A stretch of 24,522 nucleotides of DNA from contig CANQBT010000016.1 of the NCBI GenBank assembly GCA_947589405.1, positions 1 to 24,522 of the forward strand, written 5' to 3'. The notes beneath the pieces were generated by a model. The model searched no databases and was not told the origin of the DNA. It was given only the letters and a program-made list of their open reading frames with translations. Positions 6,664 to 13,723 of the stretch are shown here, piece by piece. A program made the translations under genes and the position numbers. The stretch comes from an uncultured Clostridia bacterium. Its GTDB lineage: Bacteria > Bacillota > Clostridia > Lachnospirales > CAG-274. Each line of letters opens with the position of its first letter. The stretch's first letter is position 1.

Positions 6664-8004
6664 TTAGTTTAATCTTGCCTCTAATTCAGCCTTTTGCTCC
6701 TCATAGCCGGGCTTGCCTAAGAGTGCAAACATATTTTTCTTATAGGCTTCAACGCCGGGCTGGTCAAATGGATTAACGCCTAAGATATAACCGCTTATAG
6801 CAAGTGCCTTCTCAAAGAAGTAAACTATCTGACCAAAGTGGTAAGCATCGGTCTTTTCTATTTCAATGACCATAGTAGGAACACCGCCGTCAACATGGGC
6901 TAAGAATGTTCCGCCATATGCCTTTGAATTTACATACTGTATACTCTTGCCTGCAACAAAGTTAAGACCGTCAACATTTTCAGGATCCTCCTGAATAATA
7001 AGGTCCTTTTTAGCCTTCTCTACCCAGAGTACGGTTTCAAAAAGGTTTCTGCTTCCGTCCTGTATGAACTGACCGATTGAGTGCAAGTCAGTAGAGAAAT
7101 TAGCACTTACAGGGAATATGCCCTTCTGATCCTTGCCCTCTGACTCGGCAAAGAGCTGCTTATACCACTCGCCGAACATAGTAAGTGAAGGTTCGTAGTT
7201 TGCAAGTATCTCTATGCACTTACCTTTCTTAAGGAGTATGTTTCTCAAGGCCGCATATTTAAGGCAGTCATTGTTCATGAGATCATCGTTCTTATATTTG
7301 TTGGCTGCGTCCTGTGCGCCCTTCATAACTGCGTCAATATCAATGCCGGCAGCTGCCATAAGCACAAGACCTACAGGAGTGAGAACGGAAAATCTGCCGC
7401 CAATATCATCTGTAATAACGAAGGTCTCATAGCCCTCCTTGTCACAGAGTGACTTAAGAGCGCCTCTTGCCTTGTCTGTAGTTGCAAATATTCTGTCCTT
7501 AGCGCCTTCCTTACCATATTTATCCTCTATCATCTTTTTGAATATTCTGAAGGCAATGGCAGGTTCAGTAGTAGTGCCTGACTTGGATATAACATTTATA
7601 GAGAAATCTCTGTCGCCTATCATTTCAACTATGTCGTTGAGATAATCAGAGCTTATGCTGTTGCCTACAAAATAAATATCGGGGAGACCGGGATGCTTCT
7701 TATTATTGTAGTTATTGCCGTTTATAAAATCAAGAGCAGCACGGCCGCCAAGATATGAACCGCCTATACCTATAACAACAAGCACTTCCGAATTAGCCTG
7801 TATCTTCTTGGCAGCAGCCTTTATTCTCTCAAATTCTTCCTTGTCATAGTTAAAGGGAAGATCGACCCAGCCTATAAAGTCGTTGCCTGCGCCCTTTCCT
7901 GAGTAAAGCAGATCACTTGCCATTTTAACAGCAGGCTCTATTTTAGCCAATTCGTCCTCTCTTACAAAATTTTTAACTCCGTTTAATTTTAAAGTAATGC
8001 CCAT
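6664..8004 (-). CDS. pgi: Glucose-6-phosphate isomerase
   Basis: A 446-residue cytoplasmic enzyme interconverting glucose-6-phosphate and fructose-6-phosphate in glycolysis and gluconeogenesis. The length matches the compact Firmicutes form of the family. Visible motifs are VVIGIGGSYLGGRAAL (sugar-phosphate binding, ~77-92), SKSGTTTEPA (~140-150), DDIGGRFSVLTPVGL (PGI signature 1, ~200) and NPFDQPGVEAYK (PGI signature 2, near the C-terminus). The ATG at 8004 follows AAGGAGG by 8 bases. It is the last gene of an apparent unit with a lipoprotein and a PdaA-like deacetylase. The 27-base gap upstream has no terminator; a strong terminator follows. Confidence 0.97.
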   Translation of the reverse strand: MGITLKLNGVKNFVREDELAKIEPAVKMASDLLYSGKGAGNDFIGWVDLPFNYDKEEFERIKAAAKKIQANSEVLVVIGIGGSYLGGRAALDFINGNNYNNKKHPGLPDIYFVGNSISSDYLNDIVEMIGDRDFSINVISKSGTTTEPAIAFRIFKKMIEDKYGKEGAKDRIFATTDKARGALKSLCDKEGYETFVITDDIGGRFSVLTPVGLVLMAAAGIDIDAVMKGAQDAANKYKNDDLMNNDCLKYAALRNILLKKGKCIEILANYEPSLTMFGEWYKQLFAESEGKDQKGIFPVSANFSTDLHSIGQFIQDGSRNLFETVLWVEKAKKDLIIQEDPENVDGLNFVAGKSIQYVNSKAYGGTFLAHVDGGVPTMVIEIEKTDAYHFGQIVYFFEKALAISGYILGVNPFDQPGVEAYKKNMFALLGKPGYEEQKAELEARLN

Positions 8005-8031
8005 TGTAATTACCTCCTTGTATTTTATGTT

Positions 8032-8928
8032 TTAAAGTTCGTCTAATGTCTTGAAGCTGTAGCCCTGTGCTCTCAGGCTGTCTATTATTCTGCCAAGTGC
8101 TTCTGTATTGGAGCTTGAAACAGCATGGAGAAGCATTATTTCACCATTGTGGTATCTTTGCATTACGGTATTGTAGGCAACCTCTGCGCCCGGCTGCTGA
8201 TCTGTAAGCCAGTCCTTATGAGCAAAACTCCAGAATATTGACTTATACCCCATATTGTGTACGACTGCCAATGTTCTTTCGCTGTATTCGCACATAGGCG
8301 GTCTGAAAAATTTAGGCATATCCATACTCGTTACAGCCTTATAGGCTTCGGCAGTAGAGTTAAGCTCATACTGAAGCTGACTTTCCGTAAGAGAAGGAGA
8401 GCTAAGGTGCTTAGCCGAATGATTGCCCACTATATGACCTTCTGCCGTCATTCGCTTTATAAGCTCGGGATTGCTTTCAATATAGGGCTTGGTCACAAAA
8501 AATGCCGCCTTAACGTCCTTTGCCTTCAATATATCCAATATTTTAGGCGTATAGCCGTTTTCATAGCCTTCGTCAAAGGTGAGATATATGACCTTTTCAG
8601 CAGTATTTCCCGTATAATAAGCGCTGTATTTATTGAGCTTTACGCTTTCATTTCCTCTTGGGACCCCATGCTTATCGTTAGGCACATAATACCATGACTG
8701 CTTTTGATTGGAAAGAGCCGAAGTATCAAATATCTGAATAGTTGTAGTCTCAGTAGTGGTTTCGGTGGTAGTGGTAGTGGTCGTAGTTTTAAGATCAATA
8801 TGTGTAAGCTCATTTACAATAAAATCATGTCTTATAAGAGGACCCTCTGCAAAGGTTTCCGCCCTTATTCCTGCCGCAGTTATACTGCATATTATCAAAG
8901 ATAAAGACAGCGCCTTAAGCATTTTCAT
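8032..8928 (-). CDS. PdaA-like polysaccharide deacetylase with a poly-Thr linker
   Basis: A 298-residue secreted protein. The signal peptide is ~1-23. A Thr/Glu-rich low-complexity stretch at ~48-67 is probably an extracellular linker. The C-terminal NodB domain (~105-295) has motif 1 TFDEGYENGYTP, motif 2 NHSAKH (metal-binding His), motif 3 RPPMCEYS, and a late LLHAVSS. The DEGYENG form matches the PdaA branch, which removes acetyl groups from N-acetylmuramic acid to make muramic lactam, in many species in the spore cortex. The usual RPPxG glycine is not present (RPPMC). The start at 8928 has AAGGTG 5 bases upstream; a second Met lies two codons later. It sits 9 bases after a small lipoprotein gene. 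A vegetative cell-wall deacetylase is the alternative role. Confidence 0.88.
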   Translation of the reverse strand: MKMLKALSLSLIICSITAAGIRAETFAEGPLIRHDFIVNELTHIDLKTTTTTTTTETTTETTTIQIFDTSALSNQKQSWYYVPNDKHGVPRGNESVKLNKYSAYYTGNTAEKVIYLTFDEGYENGYTPKILDILKAKDVKAAFFVTKPYIESNPELIKRMTAEGHIVGNHSAKHLSSPSLTESQLQYELNSTAEAYKAVTSMDMPKFFRPPMCEYSERTLAVVHNMGYKSIFWSFAHKDWLTDQQPGAEVAYNTVMQRYHNGEIMLLHAVSSSNTEALGRIIDSLRAQGYSFKTLDEL

Positions 8929-8937
8929 AGCATCACC

Positions 8938-9357
8938 TTATAATTCCTTTATTGAAACAACATCTACGTCCATGTCACTTTCAATATCGTCGATTTCACA
9001 TTCTACAGTTATCATTACATTGATACCGTTAAGCAGACCGTCCTTATACTCTGTCTTGGTATCGTCATCTGTTGAAAGAGTAATAGTGCTGCCCTGTTCT
9101 GTTTCAATAGTAATGGTGTTCATTGAAGCGTCTGTCACAACACCTGTAAGATTATAAAGATTAGGCTGACCTGCGCTGACAGCTTCATTTTTAATTACCT
9201 CTGCAACATTAGCTTCCTGAATATCCTCCTGAATATCCTCTGCTGCATCGGCAACCTCTTCCTTGACCTCATTTTCAACAGCATTAGCCGCACTTCCGCA
9301 GGCTGCCGTAAAGCAAAGAGTCATTACCGCAAGGGATAAAACAATAATTTTTTTCAT
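8938..9357 (-). CDS. Small predicted lipoprotein
   Basis: A 139-residue protein starting at the ATG at 9357 (AAGGAGGTCA 5 bases upstream; a longer in-frame reading from 9426 ignores this site). A basic MKK and a hydrophobic stretch precede FTAAC, a plausible lipobox with the lipidated Cys near residue 20. Next comes an acidic, Ala/Glu-rich region (~25-62) containing a 12-base tandem repeat (EDIQ twice). The C-terminal ~70 residues (from LTGVVTDASMNTITIETEQG) look like a small beta-barrel of the DUF5666/OB type, by pattern only. The function is unknown. It heads the unit with the deacetylase and pgi and has a good extended -10 promoter. Confidence 0.75.
   Translation of the reverse strand: MKKIIVLSLAVMTLCFTAACGSAANAVENEVKEEVADAAEDIQEDIQEANVAEVIKNEAVSAGQPNLYNLTGVVTDASMNTITIETEQGSTITLSTDDDTKTEYKDGLLNGINVMITVECEIDDIESDMDVDVVSIKEL
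9217..9240. repeat. 12-base perfect tandem repeat in the lipoprotein gene
   Basis: CTGAATATCCTC occurs twice in direct succession (plus-strand reading). In the gene this duplicates four residues in the acidic spacer. It is a likely slippage site that changes linker length without a frameshift. Confidence 0.85.
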
Positions 9358-9396
9358 TAATATGACCTCCTTTGTTATAATTTTGATCCTATGGGT

Positions 9397-9425
9397 ATTA
9401 TAGCACAAATTTTTTACAATTACCA
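9397..9425 (-). promoter_or_regulatory. Extended -10 promoter of the lipoprotein-deacetylase-pgi unit
   Basis: On the minus strand, TATAAT (9397-9402) is preceded by TGC (extended -10). A 17-base spacer places a weak -35, TGGTAA, at 9420-9425. The predicted start is about 20-30 bases before AAGGAGG. The TGTGCTATAAT core is close to that upstream of dnaD. Confidence 0.65.
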
Positions 9426-9445
9426 CACCTTTTTTGTAAATTATG

Positions 9446-9475
9446 TAAAAAAAGAGAGCGCATTACACACTCTCT
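9446..9475 (-). terminator. Intrinsic terminator overlapping the end of the flavoprotein gene
   Basis: On the minus strand, AGAGAGTG (9468-9475) pairs with CGCTCTCT (9453-9460) around a 7-base loop, followed by a run of seven T. The TAA stop (9463-9465) is in the loop, so the last codons form one arm of the hairpin. It ends the glnS operon. Confidence 0.88.
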
Positions 9476-11034
9476 GTTTCAATTACACTTTCTGCGCATT
9501 TTATTCCGTCAACTGCTGCCGACATTATTCCTCCCGCATATCCGCAGCCTTCTCCGCAGGGAACAAGTCCCTTTACATTAAGAGAATTAAAATTTTTGCC
9601 TCTCAGTATTCTTACAGGTGATGATGAACGGCTTTCGACAGCGGTCATAACTGCGTCCTCGCAGGCAAAGCCGTTTATTTTTTTATCCATTTCATTCAAA
9701 GCAAGCTGTATGGATTCATACATATATTCGGGAAATATCCTTCTGAAATCGGAAGGAGTGACTCCGGGCCTGTATGTAGGCTCTATGCTTCCCAAAGCTT
9801 CGGTAGCCCTTCCCCTTAATATATCTCCTGCGGTCTGCACAGGGGCATAATAATTTCTCCCGCCTTCTATATAGGCCTTATGCTCCAGACTTCTCTGTAA
9901 CGCTACTCCTGCAAGAATATCATCCGAGCCGAGATCCTGAGTATTTATACCTATAAGAAGGGCTGAATTGGCGTTTTTACCGTTTCTTAAATAATAACTC
10001 ATTCCGTTTGTGACTACGCCTTCATTTTCCGATGCAGCCGCCGTAACATATCCTCCGGGACACATACAGAAGGTATATGCGCTTCTGCCGTTTGGCAGAT
10101 GAACGGCAAGCTTATAATCGGCAGCAGGCAGATATTTCGCAAATTTACCATACTGCGCAATATTTATTGCCTGTTGGCTATGCTCTATCCTTACGCCCAT
10201 TGCAAAGGGCTTCTGCTCCATAGCAACGCCTTTTTTACATAGCATATCAAATGTATCTCTGGCAGAATGACCTATGGCAAGTATGAGAGAATCCGTTTCT
10301 ATTTCTTCGTCATCTGTATATACTCTTTTCAGTCTTCCGTTTTTTATATCTATATCGGTTATCTTTTTGCCAAAGCATATTTTACCGCCCATTGATATTA
10401 TATCGTTTCGTATATTTCTGGCTATATCCGTAAGCTTATCTGTCCCGATATGCGGCTTTGACATATAGAGCACCTCTCTTGGGGCGCCATATTTTACAAG
10501 CTCCTCAAGCACAAATGAACACCGTATATCCTTAATGCCTGTGGTAAGCTTACCATCGGAAAATGCGCCTGCGCCGCCTTCTCCGAACTGCACATTGGAT
10601 TCGGTATCGAGAACACCTGTTTTATGAAAAAGATCTATTGCCCTTTGTCTTTCCTCAACGGCATAGCCCCTTTCCAATATAAGCGGTTCAAGTCCCGCTC
10701 TGGCAAGCATAAGCCCTGCAAACATACCCGCAGGTCCAAAGCCTGCTATTATGACCTTTTTTCTTTCATTTGCTTTGGGAAAGGTATAGAGCTTTTTTTC
10801 ATACAGAGTTACGTTTTTTATACGTAAATATTTTCTTTCATTTTCAACAACCACAAAAAGAGCAATATTATAGTGAACATTGCTCTTATCTCTTGCGTCT
10901 ATGGACTGTTTTGCTATTTCGGCGGAAATTATTTTGTTTTCATTTACCCTCAGTATACCGGCTGCTTTTTTTACAAGCACAGAAAGCTCAGGCTTTATGT
11001 TTGCCGGTATCTTAATATTTGAAATTTTAAGCAT
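9463..11034 (-). CDS. NAD(P)/FAD-dependent oxidoreductase (COG2509-type)
   Basis: A 523-residue flavoprotein. The N-terminal ~90 residues precede a Rossmann dinucleotide-binding motif, VIIAGFGPAGMFAGLMLARAG (~95-115, GxGxxG). Next come ERGYAVEERQRAID, NVQFGEGGAGAFSDGKLTT, and near the C-terminus GLVPCGEGCGYAGGIMSAAVDG, a typical FAD-contacting closing motif. This layout matches the uncharacterised FAD-dependent protein family of COG2509, whose substrate is not known to me. The ATG at 11034 has AAAGGGTG 8 bases upstream. It lies 13 bases after another flavoprotein gene, so the two are probably co-translated. It is the last gene of the glnS operon. Confidence 0.9.
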   Translation of the reverse strand: MLKISNIKIPANIKPELSVLVKKAAGILRVNENKIISAEIAKQSIDARDKSNVHYNIALFVVVENERKYLRIKNVTLYEKKLYTFPKANERKKVIIAGFGPAGMFAGLMLARAGLEPLILERGYAVEERQRAIDLFHKTGVLDTESNVQFGEGGAGAFSDGKLTTGIKDIRCSFVLEELVKYGAPREVLYMSKPHIGTDKLTDIARNIRNDIISMGGKICFGKKITDIDIKNGRLKRVYTDDEEIETDSLILAIGHSARDTFDMLCKKGVAMEQKPFAMGVRIEHSQQAINIAQYGKFAKYLPAADYKLAVHLPNGRSAYTFCMCPGGYVTAAASENEGVVTNGMSYYLRNGKNANSALLIGINTQDLGSDDILAGVALQRSLEHKAYIEGGRNYYAPVQTAGDILRGRATEALGSIEPTYRPGVTPSDFRRIFPEYMYESIQLALNEMDKKINGFACEDAVMTAVESRSSSPVRILRGKNFNSLNVKGLVPCGEGCGYAGGIMSAAVDGIKCAESVIETESV

Positions 11035-11047
11035 GTATATGCACCCT

Positions 11048-12274
11048 TTACATCATACTTTCCGCAGCGGACATACCGGCAAGGCGTCCGCTTGACCACG
11101 CCCATTGAAGATTGTAGCCGCCGCAGTCTCCATAAATATCAAGCACCTCGCCGCAGGCATACAGCCCCTTTACTATTTTGGAGCCCATAGTCTTATCGTC
11201 AAAATCGGCTGTCAGAACGCCGCCGGCAGTTACCTGAGCATTTCCAAAGCCCTTTGTACCCTTTATTTCAAGGCGATAGTCCTTTATGAGAGATACGATA
11301 GACCAAAGCAGCTGCTTATCAAGTCCTCCCACGCTAAAAGAAAGCTTTTCTATACCGACTCTTCTGGCTATAAGATTTCCTATCCTCTTGTTAAGAAGTC
11401 CCGTAAAAAAATTCTCCATAGTCAGATGAGAAAGACTGTCTCTTCTGTATTCCAATATATCATATATCTCCTTTGGCGAATATTCCGACATAAAATCTAT
11501 TGAAGCAGTTATATTATTTTTGAAGGGCAGCTTTGCCGAAAGCTGAAACACAGGAGGACCTGATATTCCATAATCCGTAAACAATATCTCTCCTTTATCT
11601 TCTGCTATAAATCTGTCATTTTGAATAAGCCGCAGCATACCGTTTATCTTTATTCCCTGAAGGCTCCTGACCTCTTTGGGATCGGTTTTCATCTGAACAA
11701 GAGCAGGCGCAAGCTCAGATACTCTGTGTCCAAGCGCTCTCATAATTTCAAAGCATGAGCCGTCTGAACCAAGAGCAGGTGAAGCACAGCCTCCTCCCGC
11801 TATTATGAGCCTGTCTGCATACAGCGTTCTTCCGTCGGCAGCCTGTATTTTGAAAGACTTTTTGCCTATACTTACACTTTTGGCATAAAAGCCTGTTACT
11901 ATATCAACGCCTAGTCTTGAAACCTCATTTCTCAGGCAATCCAACACGGCAGAGGCTTGACCCGAAAAGGGATATAGCTTGCCCTTTTCCTCCTCCTTTG
12001 GAAAAACTCCAAGCTGATTAAAAAAGTTTACCGTATCGTTTACGGTAAACCTTTTTAAACACCATGCTGTAAAATTGCTGTCATTACCATAATAGTTGTC
12101 AGTTGATGTATTTGTATTGGAAAAATTGCATCGACCGTTACCTGTAGCAAGTATTTTTTTACCCGGACGGTCCAGTCTTTCAGCTATTATAACATCTATA
12201 TTTCCATTGGTACGAGCCGCCTCAACGGCAGCCGCCATGCCGGACGCTCCTCCGCCTATTATAACAAGCTTCAT
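11048..12274 (-). CDS. HI0933-family FAD-binding oxidoreductase (aminoacetone-oxidase-like)
   Basis: A 408-residue flavoprotein of the HI0933/YhiN family. MKLVIIGGGASGMAAAVEAA gives the N-terminal FAD site, followed by PGKKILATGNGRCNFSN (a family hallmark near residues 40-55). The C-terminal GLYACGEVLDIYGDCGGYNLQWAWSSG (~375-400) is also diagnostic. Members are often annotated as aminoacetone oxidases, but the physiological substrate is uncertain. The start is the ATG at 12272-12274, one base after the stop codon of the LCP gene. AGGTGAG lies 4 bases upstream, inside that gene's last codons, so coupling is likely. A longer GTG start at 12283 would bury the ribosome binding site. A strong hairpin plus T6 lies inside the coding region near codon 75. 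Confidence 0.9.
   Translation of the reverse strand: MKLVIIGGGASGMAAAVEAARTNGNIDVIIAERLDRPGKKILATGNGRCNFSNTNTSTDNYYGNDSNFTAWCLKRFTVNDTVNFFNQLGVFPKEEEKGKLYPFSGQASAVLDCLRNEVSRLGVDIVTGFYAKSVSIGKKSFKIQAADGRTLYADRLIIAGGGCASPALGSDGSCFEIMRALGHRVSELAPALVQMKTDPKEVRSLQGIKINGMLRLIQNDRFIAEDKGEILFTDYGISGPPVFQLSAKLPFKNNITASIDFMSEYSPKEIYDILEYRRDSLSHLTMENFFTGLLNKRIGNLIARRVGIEKLSFSVGGLDKQLLWSIVSLIKDYRLEIKGTKGFGNAQVTAGGVLTADFDDKTMGSKIVKGLYACGEVLDIYGDCGGYNLQWAWSSGRLAGMSAAESMM
12020..12056 (-). other. Terminator-like hairpin inside the HI0933-family gene
   Basis: In the sense (minus) direction, GTTTACCGTA (12041-12050), loop AACGA, TACGGTAAAC (12026-12035), then TTTTTT. The stem is a perfect 10 bp, with five more A-T pairs after one mismatch. 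It encodes RFTVNDTVNFFN. The symmetry with a flanking A-run means that the antisense direction also looks like a terminator. Confidence 0.5.
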
Positions 12275-12275
12275 T

Positions 12276-13703
12276 TTACTCACCTATGCCTATTACAACA
12301 ACAACATCAAAGTCCGAAGCCACAGATGGATCTACAATTACCTCAGCATTGTTAAATTCATCGGCTATATCTTCACCCATACCTTCGGATCTTACATATA
12401 TTCTGGTATTGTCTGTTTTTTCATTCTGATATGTGCCTATGGACACTACGTTATAGCCATGATTTACAAGACTACTCTGTACCTGAGATGCCTTTCCGTT
12501 GGTATATCCTCCGTTAAGCACCTGTATTGAGAGGGTTTTATCATCTACATTTGCTGTGCCTTGTCCACCTGCCGCAGCCTGAGATATAGCTTCGGCTTCT
12601 CTTTCAGCCTTTATTTGTACAGAAGGCTTCTGGAATATATCATAGCAAAAGCTTTCCACCTCAGCGTCATCAAGTATATAACCTCCTGCTATATCGTAAA
12701 GGCTGCCGATATAGCCGGGTATTGTTGCGGTATATATATTATCCGGGTCAAAATCCTTTAACACAGACATATACTTTATAGCATCGGAAACTCTTACATC
12801 GGTATCTATATATCTGAATACAGCCGTTACATATTTAGACGCATTTGAAAATATTGTATCAGTATCTGTAAGCTTTTTAATAAGGACCTTACAGAAATCC
12901 TGCTGAGTCTTTACTCTGTCTATATCCTGATTGTCATAGCCGTATCTGAATCTTACAAGATGAACCGCCTGTTCTCCGTTAAGAGTCTGTAATCCCGGCT
13001 GGAGGTCTATGAGAAGATCCTGTCCCGGATCTGAATAATACATTCTCATAGGCACATCGTATTCTATTCCGCCTACGGAATCCACAAGATATTCAAGAGC
13101 CTCAAATTTCACCTTGACATAATAGTCAACGGGAACGCCTATTATTTTTTCTATTTCCTTTATAAGCAGAGGAACACCGTATTTTTCCGCACCAAAGTGG
13201 TGGACAGCGTTTATCTTCATGGCATGCTGTCCCGGCTCGGGAAATTCCTCCTGCATCATATCGAATGTTTCATCATCTACCCTTATTATCGTATCTCTCG
13301 GTATGGAAATGATATTAAGTTCTCCAAGCGTATCATTATAACAGCATACCATAATGGTATCCGTTCTTGTACCGTCATCGTCAACTCCCATTACAACAAA
13401 GGTAGTCCTCTCCTTAAGTTTAGGCTTTACAATACTGGCAACAGGGTTGTCAGGCACACCGTCGTTATTAAAATCAAGCAAGCTGCCGTTCAGATAATAC
13501 TGAAGGCCAAAATATGACAATGCACCTATGCAGTATACGCCCAATATGATAATAAGTACTGTGAAAAATCTTGCCTTTAGGCTTTTTTTCTTTTTTCTTT
13601 TGCGCTTAGGTGATGGCTTTGGTTTTCCCGATCTATCGGAAGATTGCCGTCTGCCTGAACCTGAATACAGATCATCATATAAATCATATCTGTTCTTACT
13701 CAT
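12276..13703 (-). CDS. LytR-CpsA-Psr (LCP) family glycopolymer ligase with LytR C-terminal domain
   Basis: A 475-residue membrane-anchored protein. The N-terminus is cytoplasmic and strongly basic (KRKRKKKK, ~35-43), followed by one membrane span (~48-70). The LCP domain (~95-300) keeps the active-site set: MGVDDDGTRTDT, NIISIPRDT, DYYVKVKFEALEYLVDSVGGIEYDVP, LNGEQAVHLVRFRYG and DIDRVKTQQ. Such enzymes transfer lipid-linked polymers (teichoic acids, capsule, other wall glycans) to peptidoglycan outside the cell. A LytR_C-type domain follows (~385-475, from LSIQVLNGG). The ATG at 13703 has GGAGG 7 bases upstream; the GTG reading from 13724 would contain that site. It lies 20 bases after glnS and one base before the flavoprotein gene. 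It is an intact counterpart to the degenerate LCP-like domain of the BlaR-like protein in this window. Confidence 0.93.
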   Translation of the reverse strand: MSKNRYDLYDDLYSGSGRRQSSDRSGKPKPSPKRKRKKKKSLKARFFTVLIIILGVYCIGALSYFGLQYYLNGSLLDFNNDGVPDNPVASIVKPKLKERTTFVVMGVDDDGTRTDTIMVCCYNDTLGELNIISIPRDTIIRVDDETFDMMQEEFPEPGQHAMKINAVHHFGAEKYGVPLLIKEIEKIIGVPVDYYVKVKFEALEYLVDSVGGIEYDVPMRMYYSDPGQDLLIDLQPGLQTLNGEQAVHLVRFRYGYDNQDIDRVKTQQDFCKVLIKKLTDTDTIFSNASKYVTAVFRYIDTDVRVSDAIKYMSVLKDFDPDNIYTATIPGYIGSLYDIAGGYILDDAEVESFCYDIFQKPSVQIKAEREAEAISQAAAGGQGTANVDDKTLSIQVLNGGYTNGKASQVQSSLVNHGYNVVSIGTYQNEKTDNTRIYVRSEGMGEDIADEFNNAEVIVDPSVASDFDVVVVIGIGE

Positions 13704-13723
13704 TATACTACCTCCACAGCCCA

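Noticed and set aside
8257..8697. 146-codon plus-strand open frame opposite the deacetylase
   Set aside because: It is a complementary-strand shadow of a well-supported gene, with no ribosome binding site or family features.
8740..8793. GT-rich low-complexity stretch in the deacetylase gene, possibly a repeat array
   Set aside because: It simply encodes the poly-Thr linker with mixed Thr codons; no regular repeat unit and no CRISPR-like spacing.
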